A stretch of DNA of 64,000 nucleotides from Candidatus Tepidiaquacellales bacterium UBA2330 (lineage in GTDB: Bacteria > Bacteroidota > Ignavibacteria > Tepidaquicellales > Tepidaquicellaceae): the NCBI GenBank assembly GCA_002344965.1, contig DDUU01000056.1, positions 41,868 through 105,867 of the forward strand. The letters are read 5' to 3'. The translations under genes and the position numbers were made by a program. Under the pieces are notes generated by a model. The model was not told the origin of the DNA, did not search any database, and saw only the letters and a program-made list of their open reading frames with translations. Numbering within the stretch: the first letter of the stretch is position 1; every line of letters begins with the position of its first letter. Below, piece after piece: positions 35,040 to 44,237 of this stretch.

Positions 35040-37658
35040 TTATTTTCTGTTGCTTTCATCCTTCAGCTTCTTTAATAAATTCATAGCGTCCAATGGAGTA
35101 ATGCTGTCAATATCGATTTCAGAAAGCATCTTTTTCAGAGCTTCGCTTTCAAGTTCTGTTACTGCTGATTCAAACATGCTTATCTGCAGATCATCAGCGG
35201 TCTTCCTTCTGTATTCTTTATCTTCAAGTGATCTTAGAATTTCCTTTGCGCGGTTGGTAACTTTTTCAGGAAGTCCCGCCATCTGAGCCACCTGTATTCC
35301 GTAACTGTGATCAGCTGTTCCTTCAGTGATCTTTCTGAGGAAAATCACTTTGTCGTTATATTCCTTTACTTCCACTCTGAAATTTTTAATCCTCGGATAC
35401 ATATCAGCAAGAGCGTTAAGCTCATGATAATGAGTGGCAAAAAGCGTCTTTGCATTTATGTTTGGATTTTCGTGAATGTATTCCGTCATCGCCCATGCTA
35501 TTGAAATTCCGTCATAAGTACTTGTGCCTCTGCCGATCTCATCCAGAAGTATGAGACTTTTTGAAGTTGCGTTATTAAGTATGTTCGCTGCTTCATGCAT
35601 CTCCACGAGAAAAGTGCTTTCTCCTTTTGCAATATTGTCAGATGCTCCTACTCTGGTAAAAATTTTATCCACAATACTGATCTTTGCGCTTCTTGCAGGA
35701 ACGAAACATCCAATCTGCGCAAGCAAAATAATAAGTCCAACCTGTCTAAGGTAACTTGATTTACCGCTCATATTAGGTCCTGTTAAAATAAGTATCTGAC
35801 TGTCTGCGGTATCCGCATAAGTATCGTTTGCAATAAATTTCTCTCCGGGAGGTAAAAGTCTTTCAATGACAGGATGTCTGCCGTCAATTATCTCCAGCTC
35901 GTTACCTTCGCTTATTACCGGCTTTACATATTTGTAATCTTCTGAAACTTCAGCGAAACTGATAAGAGTGTCAAGTGTCGCAGCAAGCGTTGCGTTTACC
36001 TGAATCTGATCTGCAAAACCGAGAATATAATTCCTGAGATCATTGAATAATCTTTTCTCAAGCTCTTCAATTTTTTCTTCCGCATTTAAAATTTTATCTT
36101 CATATACTTTAAGCTCTTCAGTGATATATCTCTCGGCATTAACGAGCGTCTGCTTTCTCACATAATCCGCAGGCACTTTTTCAAGATTAGCTTTTGTAAT
36201 TATTATATAGTATCCGAACACTTTGTTGAAATCCACTTTGAGTGAATTGATTCCTGTCTTTGCTCTTTCCCTGCTTTGATAATTTTCGATCCATGTCTTA
36301 CCGTTAATTAGAATATCTTTCAGTTCGTCAAGCTCATTGTCGTATCCTTTATTGATCATTCCGTAATTATCAATGCCGGCTACAAAATTTTCATTGATAC
36401 AGTTTTCGAGTTTAAGAATAAGTTCGTTAATTTCAATCATGCTGTTGCCGACAGCTTTTAATGCGGGAGACGGAAACCGGATAAGATTTGATTTTATGAT
36501 GATTATTTTTTTAAGGGAGATCTTCAGCTGCACGATATCTCTGGCAACGGATCTGCCTGTTGAAATTTTTGAAAGAAGTCTTTCGAGATCAGCAACGGAT
36601 TTGAGCTCTTCTGATATTTTTTTTCTTTCGTTTTTATTTTCGTAAAGATCATTTACTGCGCTAAGTCTTTTTTCTATCTGTTCCTTTTTTTTTAAAGGTC
36701 TTGAAACCCATTTCTTAAGGAGTCTTCCTCCCATTGCAGTCTTAGTCCTGTCAAGTATTGAGATAAGCGTGCCTTCTCTGCCGCCTTCAGAAATGGATGA
36801 AGTGATTTCAAGATTACGTTTGGTGGAAGGATCTAAAATAATATAATCGGAAAATTCATAGTTATATATTTTCTTTATATGAGGAAGGTTATTTTTTTGT
36901 GTTTCATTAAGATAATTCAGTACACAGCCAGCTGCTATTACAGCTTCGTTCATATCTTCTATGCCGAATCCTTTCAGCGTCTGGGTGCCGAAATGATTTG
37001 TAAGTACTTCCTTTGCGTAATCCGAATTGAATACCCAGTCATCTACCTTTGTAAAAAGATATTTTTTTTTCTGTTCGCTGAATGCTGCGTCAGGATCATA
37101 ATCAAGAAGTTTAAATATTTTTTCTTTGTCTTTTTTTGGTATAAGAATTTCAGACGGATTAATATTCTCAACCTGCTCTGCAAGATTATTTGTCAGGATC
37201 TCTGAAGTTGCAAACTCTCCGGTCGATACGTCACAAAACGAAAACCCGCAGATATTATCTTTAAGATAAACTGCAGCGAGAAAATTATTAGATTTATGAT
37301 CAAGCAGTTTTTCAGAAAAGTTTGCGCCGGGCGTGACGACTTCCACTACATCTCTTTTTACAATTCCCTTTGCATATTTGGGATCCTCAAGCTGTTCGCA
37401 TACTGCAACGCGGAAACCGGCTTTTACGAGTTTGGGAAGATAATTATCGAGAGCATGATGCGGAAATCCGGCAAGCGGAACTTCCGATGCGGCTCCGTTT
37501 GATCTTTTGGTAAGAGTTATGCCGAGAACTTTAGAAGCGGTTACGGCGTCATTTTCAAATGTTTCAAAAAAATCTCCCATCCGGAATAGCAGAAGAGTAT
37601 CAGGATATTTCTCCTTTATCTTCCGGTATTGTCTCATTAAAGGCGTTTCGTTTTTCAT
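35040..37658 (-). CDS. mutS: DNA mismatch repair protein MutS
   Basis: Mismatch-recognition ATPase of 872 residues, full length. The N-terminal mismatch-binding motif is GDFFETF with F30 and E32. Connector, lever and clamp regions follow. The ATPase has Walker A GPNMSGKSSY (about 625-634), Walker B with LILLDEIGRGTSTYDG (shortened) and the ATHYHEL switch. A C-terminal helical part for tetramers and MutL contact is present. No mutL nearby. Confidence 0.97.
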   Translation of the reverse strand: MKNETPLMRQYRKIKEKYPDTLLLFRMGDFFETFENDAVTASKVLGITLTKRSNGAASEVPLAGFPHHALDNYLPKLVKAGFRVAVCEQLEDPKYAKGIVKRDVVEVVTPGANFSEKLLDHKSNNFLAAVYLKDNICGFSFCDVSTGEFATSEILTNNLAEQVENINPSEILIPKKDKEKIFKLLDYDPDAAFSEQKKKYLFTKVDDWVFNSDYAKEVLTNHFGTQTLKGFGIEDMNEAVIAAGCVLNYLNETQKNNLPHIKKIYNYEFSDYIILDPSTKRNLEITSSISEGGREGTLISILDRTKTAMGGRLLKKWVSRPLKKKEQIEKRLSAVNDLYENKNERKKISEELKSVADLERLLSKISTGRSVARDIVQLKISLKKIIIIKSNLIRFPSPALKAVGNSMIEINELILKLENCINENFVAGIDNYGMINKGYDNELDELKDILINGKTWIENYQSRERAKTGINSLKVDFNKVFGYYIIITKANLEKVPADYVRKQTLVNAERYITEELKVYEDKILNAEEKIEELEKRLFNDLRNYILGFADQIQVNATLAATLDTLISFAEVSEDYKYVKPVISEGNELEIIDGRHPVIERLLPPGEKFIANDTYADTADSQILILTGPNMSGKSSYLRQVGLIILLAQIGCFVPARSAKISIVDKIFTRVGASDNIAKGESTFLVEMHEAANILNNATSKSLILLDEIGRGTSTYDGISIAWAMTEYIHENPNINAKTLFATHYHELNALADMYPRIKNFRVEVKEYNDKVIFLRKITEGTADHSYGIQVAQMAGLPEKVTNRAKEILRSLEDKEYRRKTADDLQISMFESAVTELESEALKKMLSEIDIDSITPLDAMNLLKKLKDESNRK

Positions 37659-37820
37659 TGATGCAGTCTCTGAAATATTAGAAATTCATTTTCAACTTTT
37701 CAAATATAATCCGAAAATAATTCTTATTTTATTAATAAAAATAACAGAACTGTAAAAAAATGAAGAGTAAAAAATCAGCCGGCAAACGTAATAATTTATT
37801 AAAAAAAAATCAGGGAGTTT

Positions 37821-38432
37821 TCAGTAATGTTTTATTTTATCCTTCAGATATTTATTAAGAAGTTCTCTTCCCCTGAATATATGAGCTTTGACAGTGCCGA
37901 GAGGAAGGTTTAGTTCTTTTGCAATTTCCTCATATTCTTTTTCCTGTCTGTGTCTCAGTACAATTACATCTCTGTATTTTTCCGGCAGAGAATCAATCGC
38001 TTCATCCAGAATAATCCTGAGCTGCTTGTCAATTACATTACTGTCAGGCTTATTTTCATGATCAGGAATTTCAAAACTGTATTCACTGTCATCGGACTCA
38101 ATATTCTTATCGATAGAAAAAGTATAAAGCTTTTTTTTTCTGAGATAGTCTATTGCATTATTTGTGGCGATCTTAAAAAGCCATGTGGAAAATGCAAACT
38201 GCTTGTCAAAATTTGCAAGTGAGTTAAAAGCTTTTATAAAAGCTTCCTGAGTCAGATCCTCCACATCCTCTTTCTTCGAGATCATCCTGTATATAAGGTG
38301 CGTAATCATCGGATGATATTTTTTCATAAGCTTTGCATAGGAAGACTGCTTTCCGGAAAGCGCTTCGTCAATAAGGATCAGATCCTCTGCCTTGGATTTG
38401 CTGATTACTGTTACTGTATTATTTTCGTTCAT
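37821..38432 (-). CDS. RNA polymerase sigma factor, ECF (sigma-70 family)
   Basis: Sigma factor of 203 residues. Region 2 has MIYR...EDLTQEAFIKAF and FSTWLFKIATNNAIDYLRKKK (shortened to its key parts). Region 4 has LPEKYRDVIVLRH, EYEEIAKELNLPLGTV and HIFRGRELL. Regions 1 and 3 are absent, as usual for ECF factors. No anti-sigma gene is next to it: mutS precedes the other side and rlmN is divergent. Control may be transcriptional or by an unlinked anti-sigma. Confidence 0.92.
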   Translation of the reverse strand: MNENNTVTVISKSKAEDLILIDEALSGKQSSYAKLMKKYHPMITHLIYRMISKKEDVEDLTQEAFIKAFNSLANFDKQFAFSTWLFKIATNNAIDYLRKKKLYTFSIDKNIESDDSEYSFEIPDHENKPDSNVIDKQLRIILDEAIDSLPEKYRDVIVLRHRQEKEYEEIAKELNLPLGTVKAHIFRGRELLNKYLKDKIKHY

Positions 38433-38570
38433 TTAAGACAGTGAGGGTGTGAGGAATTTAATTTTCATTGTGTAAAAATTACATCTATTTGAAATGAATT
38501 TCAACTAATAAAAAAGCATTTGAATTGAAACCGGAGTTCTTTAAATTTGCTCTGAATCCTTCCTTATATT

Positions 38571-39683
38571 ATGTCTTTAAAAAATATTCTGAATCTGACG
38601 CTGTCCGAACTGGAACCGGAAATTATTTCAATTGGCGAGCCAAAGTACAGAGCGAAACAGATATTCACATCACTTCATAAAAAAAATATCAATACAGCTG
38701 AAGGGCTGCAGGGTATTCCGAAATTACTTAAAGAAAAAATAGGCGAAAATTTTTTTATACCGTCTTTAAAACTTCTTGAGGAAAGAAGTTCAGAAAGTTT
38801 TAATACAAAAAAATTTCTGTTTCAAACGGAAAGAGCTGATAAAGAATATGTATTTGAATCAGTTCTCATTTCGGAAAAGGAAAGAAATACGATCTGCATA
38901 TCCACGCAGATCGGCTGCAATGTCGGGTGTGAATTCTGCGCCACTGCTAAGATGGGTTTCATAAAAAATCTGGAGCCGGCGGAAATTATTATGCAGGTTT
39001 ATGAAATAATCCGCTGCACCGAAATTATGCCGACCAACCTTGTCTTTATGGGAATGGGAGAGCCGTTTCTGAATTATGCAAATCTTATGAAAGCTTTAAA
39101 GATACTTACTGATAAGGAAGGGCTGGGAATTCCCTCTAAGAAGATCACGGTTTCTACTGTCGGTTTTACGGATAAAATTAAAAACTTTGCTGATGATATA
39201 ACGGCAGAAGAGAACGTAAATCTCAGAAAGATCAAGCTTGCTTTATCTCTTCATTCCACTGATAACGGTTTCAGGGAATCCATAATACCTGTTTCAGCAA
39301 AAAACCGACTTCCCGATATTTATGAAGAGCTTGTATATTTTTACAGAAGGACAGGAAGCAAAATTACATATGAATATATATATTTCAATGGTCTGAATGA
39401 TACTGATAATGACATCAAAAGATTAGTAAAGCTTACGCGAATGGTTCCTTCGTCGATAAATATTATCCCGTTTCATCCTATTGATTTTAAATTAAACAGA
39501 CCTTTGGATATATTTAACAAAGATAAAGACCTAAATAAATTACTTTTAAATAAAAATTTATTTCAGTTTATTGAAAAACTTAAACGAAACAAAGTAACTG
39601 TAAATCTCCGGACCAGCAGCGGTGTTGATATTAATGCTGCATGCGGGCAGCTGGCGGTGATTAAATCTCAGGTCAATAATTAA
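38571..39683 (+). CDS. rlmN: Dual-specificity rRNA/tRNA methyltransferase RlmN
   Basis: Radical SAM enzyme of 370 residues that makes m2A at 23S rRNA A2503 and in some tRNAs at position 37. The [4Fe-4S] Cys are C116, C120 and C123 (CNVGCEFC). MGMGEPFLNY and the C-terminal catalytic Cys C358 in NAACGQL are present, and C116xxxC120xxC123 is the RlmN spacing. Start ATG 38571. adk follows 20 bases downstream. Confidence 0.95.
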   Translation: MSLKNILNLTLSELEPEIISIGEPKYRAKQIFTSLHKKNINTAEGLQGIPKLLKEKIGENFFIPSLKLLEERSSESFNTKKFLFQTERADKEYVFESVLISEKERNTICISTQIGCNVGCEFCATAKMGFIKNLEPAEIIMQVYEIIRCTEIMPTNLVFMGMGEPFLNYANLMKALKILTDKEGLGIPSKKITVSTVGFTDKIKNFADDITAEENVNLRKIKLALSLHSTDNGFRESIIPVSAKNRLPDIYEELVYFYRRTGSKITYEYIYFNGLNDTDNDIKRLVKLTRMVPSSINIIPFHPIDFKLNRPLDIFNKDKDLNKLLLNKNLFQFIEKLKRNKVTVNLRTSSGVDINAACGQLAVIKSQVNN

Positions 39684-39703
39684 TTTTACAATCAATCAAA
39701 TAA

Positions 39704-40252
39704 ATGTTTCAGATAATAATTTTCGGACCGCCCGGAGTCGGCAAAGGAACTCAGGCGGAAAGTATTTCAAAGAAACTTAATCTCCGGCATATTTCCACAG
39801 GAGAAATTTTACGCAAAGCAGTTTCCGACGAAACGGAACTGGGACTTAAAGCAAAGGAAATAATGGACAGGGGAAATCTTGTTCCGGATGAAATTATGAA
39901 CGGAATAGTAAAAGAGACTCTTGCAAATATTGACGGAAACGGCTTTATACTTGACGGTTTTCCAAGGACATTGAATCAGGCAATAGCGCTTACAGAAATT
40001 TTTAAGAATCTTAACTTTAATGATGTGAAAGTCATAACACTTACAGCCGATGATGAAGAAATTACTCAGAGACTATTAAAAAGAGGAAGAAGCGATGATA
40101 CAAGAGATACAATTCTTAACAGACTCAAAGTATATTATAATTCTACTTCACCTGTAAAAGAATATTATGAAAAGCTCGGAATAAATATTGATATAAACGG
40201 AGTAGGCGAAGCTGATAAAATAAATGAAATGATATTGAATAAATTAATCTGA
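39704..40252 (+). CDS. adk: Adenylate kinase
   Basis: Nucleoside monophosphate kinase of 182 residues. The P-loop is GPPGVGKGTQ (about 8-17). FPRT and DGFPRTLNQA, and RLLKRGRSDDTRDTILNRL are family motifs. The lid is short without zinc Cys, as in Bacteroidota. It keeps the ATP/AMP/ADP balance in the cytoplasm. It follows rlmN by 20 bases and probably shares its promoter. Confidence 0.96.
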   Translation: MFQIIIFGPPGVGKGTQAESISKKLNLRHISTGEILRKAVSDETELGLKAKEIMDRGNLVPDEIMNGIVKETLANIDGNGFILDGFPRTLNQAIALTEIFKNLNFNDVKVITLTADDEEITQRLLKRGRSDDTRDTILNRLKVYYNSTSPVKEYYEKLGINIDINGVGEADKINEMILNKLI

Positions 40253-40358
40253 ATCAGTAACTCAAACAAAAAAACTCAGAAAATTTTTTAATTATCTAAT
40301 TTTAATAATTGCAATTTTAATATTAAACGTATATTTTGTAATCTAAAATTTTATAAAA

Positions 40359-40706
40359 ATGGCATCAATTAAAGAAACTGAATTACCAGATAAGGGAATT
40401 ATAATTCTTACTCCAAAAGGAAACTTTGTAGGCGGGGAAGAAACAGACGAACTTAGAGACGCAATAAAAAAATACACTGAATCCGGTAACAAAAAACTTG
40501 TTATTGACCTGGGTGATGTATTATACCTTAACAGTACTGCCCTCGGAGTACTAATTGCTGCACATGCTAACTATTCAAAAAGAGAAGGCAAGATCAAATT
40601 ATGCCAGCTAAATAAAAATCTTGAAAATTTATTTGTTATCACAAAACTAGCTCTTATATTCGATTCATTTGCAACACAGGAAGAGGCAATTAACAGTTTT
40701 GCTTAA
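40359..40706 (+). CDS. STAS-domain protein, anti-sigma factor antagonist-like
   Basis: Single STAS domain of 115 residues. The core VIDLGDVLYLNSTALGVL carries S59 and T60 at the position phosphorylated in SpoIIAA and RsbV. This suggests regulation by a kinase of the RsbW type. No such kinase or phosphatase gene is next to it. It could control a sigma factor or a transporter elsewhere. A GEETDE loop near residue 27 is typical. Confidence 0.85.
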   Translation: MASIKETELPDKGIIILTPKGNFVGGEETDELRDAIKKYTESGNKKLVIDLGDVLYLNSTALGVLIAAHANYSKREGKIKLCQLNKNLENLFVITKLALIFDSFATQEEAINSFA

Positions 40707-40785
40707 AGTATAGAACTATCAAGTTTAAAATTATCTATAAATTAAAAAATCTAACTCTATCAGGGTTAACGGAGGTTAAAAATTA

Positions 40786-41571
40786 ATGAAACAGTCTGTC
40801 TTTATTACGGTAATCATTGTCGTTTCGCTTGCAGTATCAGCTTTTATTTTTTACGGAGTTTTCGGAAGTGTAAACAATTTCAAAACCCCGGATAAGACCG
40901 CCCCTTCAAATATCATGGGCGCAATTTATCTTGGAGGTCCTGTAGTTATATCATTGATGGCATTAAGCATAATGGTTATAACATTTACGATCGAAAGACA
41001 ATTATCATTATCAAAAGCAAAAGGTAAAGGTCCGATCGAGCCTTTCCTTAAGAAAGTTCAAACTGCTTTGATAGAAGGTAATATAGACGAGGCTATTGCC
41101 GAATGTGACAAGCAGAAAGGGTCCATTGCCAATATTATCCGGCAGGGTCTGGACAAATATCAGATGCTGGCCGCTGATAACAGACTTGAAGCGGATGGTA
41201 AGCTGACTGAAGTGCAGGCAGCTATAGAAGAAGCCATGATGCTTGAGGTTCCGCTGCTTGAAAGAAATCTGGTTGTGCTTTCCACTATTGCTTCCGTATC
41301 TGTGCTTATTGGTCTGTTTGGAACAGTAGTAGGGATGATCAGAGCGTTTCAGGCGCTTGCAGCAGCAGGTACTCCAAATGCTGCTGAACTTTCAGCAGGT
41401 ATATCTGAAGCTCTTATAAATACCGCAGGCGGTCTCTTCGGTGCTATAGTAGGTACAATTTCTTATAACTATTTCGTTACTAAAGTTGGCAATATTACTT
41501 ACATGATTGATGAAGCTACATACAATATGCTTCAGATCCTGACACTTAAGAGTTCAAAAAAATCAGCGTAA
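40786..41571 (+). CDS. exbB: ExbB/TolQ/MotA proton channel
   Basis: Inner-membrane proton channel protein of 261 residues. GGAGG at 40770-40775 is one of the few strong ribosome binding sites here, about ten bases before the ATG. It has an extra N-terminal hydrophobic segment (ITVIIVVSLAVSAFIFYGVF), a second helix (VVISLMALSIMVITF), then two helices with GLFGTVVGMIRAF and NTAGGLFGAIVGTISY. The extra helix is common in Bacteroidota ExbB. It works with ExbD to power TonB or gliding and secretion machines. Two exbD genes follow. Confidence 0.92.
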   Translation: MKQSVFITVIIVVSLAVSAFIFYGVFGSVNNFKTPDKTAPSNIMGAIYLGGPVVISLMALSIMVITFTIERQLSLSKAKGKGPIEPFLKKVQTALIEGNIDEAIAECDKQKGSIANIIRQGLDKYQMLAADNRLEADGKLTEVQAAIEEAMMLEVPLLERNLVVLSTIASVSVLIGLFGTVVGMIRAFQALAAAGTPNAAELSAGISEALINTAGGLFGAIVGTISYNYFVTKVGNITYMIDEATYNMLQILTLKSSKKSA

Positions 41572-41606
41572 GTAATTCTGAATTACAACTATAAAATTTT
41601 ATAATA

Positions 41607-42194
41607 ATGAAGAAAGCCAGATCGATAAAAAAGCCCGGCGTTAATATTGACATGACTCCATTGGTGGATGTTATTATGTTGCTGCTTACATTCTTTATGC
41701 TCGTAGCTACTTTTAAAGCCGAATCAACTGAAGCAATTGAAGTAAAACTGCCTGAATCGGTAGTTACCGATACAACCAAATTACCCGAAAAAGATATTAT
41801 GACCTTAACATTAACAAAAGCAGGAGATGTGTTTATTGATGTTGATAATTATAAAGTTAAGAAAGAAATATTCGGCAGTGAAGTCGGAATTGGATTGTAT
41901 CACCCTGATAGTACTTCAAAAAGCGAATATGAACTTACAGGCGGAAATATTAATGGTAAACCATTTAAAAGACCTGTTACAGTTTTGGATAAAGCCGGTT
42001 TCGAGAAAACTCTTAATGATCTCAGAAGAGCGTTAAAAGGTCAGACTGAAGGTAAATCAGATTTCAGGATAGTATTAAAAGGTGATCTCGAAACGAATTA
42101 CGGTGTTGTAGAAGATCTGATGGAAAGTTTTAAAACAACAAGAAATACAAGGTTTGCATTGGTGACTGACGTGAAATCAAGTAAACCGGAATAA
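41607..42194 (+). CDS. exbD: ExbD/TolR, first copy
   Basis: Biopolymer transport protein of 195 residues. A short cytoplasmic N-terminus (KKARSIKKPGVNIDMTPLVD) leads to a single membrane helix with the proton-carrying D21 (VDVIMLLLTFFML), then a periplasmic domain. Partner of ExbB immediately upstream. A long periplasmic domain with DSTSKSEYELTGGN is more extended than in E. coli ExbD. Paired with a second copy downstream, which is the common Bacteroidota arrangement. Confidence 0.92.
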   Translation: MKKARSIKKPGVNIDMTPLVDVIMLLLTFFMLVATFKAESTEAIEVKLPESVVTDTTKLPEKDIMTLTLTKAGDVFIDVDNYKVKKEIFGSEVGIGLYHPDSTSKSEYELTGGNINGKPFKRPVTVLDKAGFEKTLNDLRRALKGQTEGKSDFRIVLKGDLETNYGVVEDLMESFKTTRNTRFALVTDVKSSKPE

Positions 42195-42222
42195 TTTTTA
42201 TTAACAATAAAAGAATTTAATT

Positions 42223-42750
42223 ATGGCAGGCGGCGGTTTTGATGCCCCGGAGTCCGGAGGCGGATTACGAAAGCAGAAAAAATATAAGAAAGGAAAAAAG
42301 ATCGGTGTCAGAATTGATATGACGCCAATGGTTGACGTTATTATGCTTCTGTTGACATTCTTTATCCTGACCACAACTCTAAATACCCCACAGATTATGC
42401 AGATCAATCTTCCTAAAGGTGATCAGGAAGATAAAATTAAAGTTGATATGGGAAATGTTCTTTATGTAAGAGTTTCTGAAAACGGAAATGCATATTTCTC
42501 TTCAGGTCTCTCTGACGGCTCTGAAGCTGAACCGGTAAAAGTGGAGTTTAATGATATGAAGTCAAAAATAGAATCACTTTATAATCAAAATCCAAATCTG
42601 CTTATACTTTTAAAATTTGACAGGAATATGAAGTACAGCAGAATGATCGATATACTGGATGAAATTAACAGAGCTGAAATTGAAAAACGATACAGCTTTA
42701 TGAAAATGGAAGATCCCGATAAGGAAATTGTTACTAAAGCAGGCGGTTAA
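42223..42750 (+). CDS. exbD: ExbD/TolR, second copy
   Basis: Second ExbD-type protein of 175 residues. It has a basic N-terminus (KQKKYKKGKK), then D38 in IDMTPMVDVIMLLLTFF, and a periplasmic domain with RDNMKYSRMID-type repeats (here LLILLKFDRNMKYSRMIDIL shortened). It shares DMTP.VDVIMLLLTFF with the first copy but has a longer Gly-rich leader (MAGGGFDAPESGGG). The three genes form one operon closed by the terminator at 42771. No tonB follows. Confidence 0.92.
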   Translation: MAGGGFDAPESGGGLRKQKKYKKGKKIGVRIDMTPMVDVIMLLLTFFILTTTLNTPQIMQINLPKGDQEDKIKVDMGNVLYVRVSENGNAYFSSGLSDGSEAEPVKVEFNDMKSKIESLYNQNPNLLILLKFDRNMKYSRMIDILDEINRAEIEKRYSFMKMEDPDKEIVTKAGG

Positions 42751-42769
42751 TTTCATATCTTAGTTTTTA

Positions 42770-42806
42770 TAAAAGCGGTCTGAATAATTTCTGATCGCTT
42801 TTTTTA
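42770..42806 (+). terminator. Intrinsic terminator of the exbBD operon
   Basis: AAAGCGGTC (42772-42780) pairs with GATCGCTTT (42793-42801) with one G-T wobble. The loop is 12 bases and is followed by TTTTTATTA. It starts about 20 bases after the exbD stop. Confidence 0.75.
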
Positions 42807-42879
42807 TTATGACTTATAAACAACTGAGCATATATTTTTTTTCTTAAATAAAATAATTTTGAAAAGATAAGAAGTAAAT

Positions 42880-43689
42880 TTGATTAATAATTATTTAAAA
42901 TATCTAATTCTTCTTTTCATATCCGTTCTTTTTTTCTCTGAAAGTTTCTCTCAGTCAAATTCTCAGAAAAGCATCGCTGACAATCCAACTGTACTTAAAC
43001 AATATCTTGTCGATGAGACCGGAACATTGAATCCTGCCGAGCACAAAAACATTCTTACAAAACTTGTTAATGAAGACAAAGCCACATCAAATCAGATAGT
43101 AGTTTATATAATAAGCAGTCTCGAAGGAGAATCACTTGAAGATGTGTCAATCAGAATTGCTGAAAAGAATAAAATAGGTAAGAAAGACAGGAATAACGGT
43201 GTTCTGATGCTGATAGTAAAAGATGACAGAAAGATAAGAATTGAAGTCGGTTACGGTCTTGAAGGAGCGCTTACGGACGCAAAGAGTTCCAGCATTATAA
43301 GAAATGTTATAACTCCGAAATTTAAACAGGGTAATTATTATCAGGGAATAAATGACGGGGTAGATGCAATAATTTCAGCGATAAAAGGTGAGTATACCGC
43401 AGATAACACTGACTCTTCCGGCAGCGGATCAGGAACTTGCTGTTTCGGAATACCGATTTTTATAATGATAATTTTCATTTTCATTTTCATATCCATCATT
43501 ACTTCGATACTAAGAAGAATTTTCGGATTCGGAAATTTTATACGGACCGGAAAGAAAGGTTCGGGCGGATGGGGCGGATTCACAGGCAGCGGATGGAGCA
43601 GCGGTAGCGGGAGCAGCGGCGGTTCATTCGGCGGATTTTCAGGCGGCGGCGGTTCGTTCGGCGGCGGCGGCGCAAGCGGCAGCTGGTAA
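42880..43689 (+). CDS. TPM-domain membrane protein with Gly/Ser-rich tail
   Basis: YgcG-like protein of 269 residues. Signal peptide (MINNYLKYLILLFISVLFFSESFSQ), TPM domain (about residues 40-180, with VVYIISSLEGESLEDVSIRIAEKNK type strand and IRIEVGYGLEGALTDA), a membrane helix (IPIFIMIIFIFIFISIITSIL) and a tail made almost wholly of Gly, Ser, Phe. TPM domains are linked to phosphatase activity in the plant lumen protein and to LemA-linked membrane proteins in bacteria. The start is TTG 42880; no ATG is closer. A second TPM gene follows at 24 bases. lemA, the usual upstream partner, is missing. Confidence 0.87.
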   Translation: MINNYLKYLILLFISVLFFSESFSQSNSQKSIADNPTVLKQYLVDETGTLNPAEHKNILTKLVNEDKATSNQIVVYIISSLEGESLEDVSIRIAEKNKIGKKDRNNGVLMLIVKDDRKIRIEVGYGLEGALTDAKSSSIIRNVITPKFKQGNYYQGINDGVDAIISAIKGEYTADNTDSSGSGSGTCCFGIPIFIMIIFIFIFISIITSILRRIFGFGNFIRTGKKGSGGWGGFTGSGWSSGSGSSGGSFGGFSGGGGSFGGGGASGSW

Positions 43690-43712
43690 TATATAAATTA
43701 AAAATTTTTGCT

Positions 43713-44171
43713 ATGCCAAAAAATTATATAAGAAAATATCTTTCTGATGATAATCTCGATACTATCGTAAAGAAAATTTACGAAGCCGAAAGTAAAACTT
43801 CGGGGGAAATAAGATTAAGCATCAGGACAAAGAGAGGTTACAGGGAAAAAGACCTTACACCTCGTGAACTTGCCGTTGCGGAATTTTTTAATCTCGGGAT
43901 GAATGAAACACGTGATAAAACAGGTGTATTGTTTTATATTTTATTTGACGAGCACAGATATGAGATCATAGCAGATGCCGGTATCAATTCCAGAATTTCA
44001 GATGAGGAATGGAAAACTCTCACATCTCATATTACAGAGTATTTTAAAAAAGAAAAATATCTTGAAGGCATTTTGTTTGTAATTGAAAAAATAGGATCTA
44101 AACTCACGGAAGAATTCCCGGTAAAAAGCGGTGATATAAATGAACTGCCGAATGAAGTCAGCATAAGCTGA
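43713..44171 (+). CDS. TPM-domain protein, second copy
   Basis: Protein of 152 residues with a TPM domain and no signal peptide or helix. Recognisable: VKKIYEAESKTSGEIRLSIR (shortened), TRDKTGVLFYILFDEHRYEIIADAGI, and HITEYFKKEKYLEGIL. It is the usual second TPM gene after a YgcG-like gene. Likely a cytoplasmic partner of its neighbour. Biochemical role unknown. Confidence 0.85.
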   Translation: MPKNYIRKYLSDDNLDTIVKKIYEAESKTSGEIRLSIRTKRGYREKDLTPRELAVAEFFNLGMNETRDKTGVLFYILFDEHRYEIIADAGINSRISDEEWKTLTSHITEYFKKEKYLEGILFVIEKIGSKLTEEFPVKSGDINELPNEVSIS

Positions 44172-44237
44172 GTTTGGGATTAGTTTATATTTTATACATT
44201 TAAAGTTCATTATATTATAAATAATAATCTCAATAAT

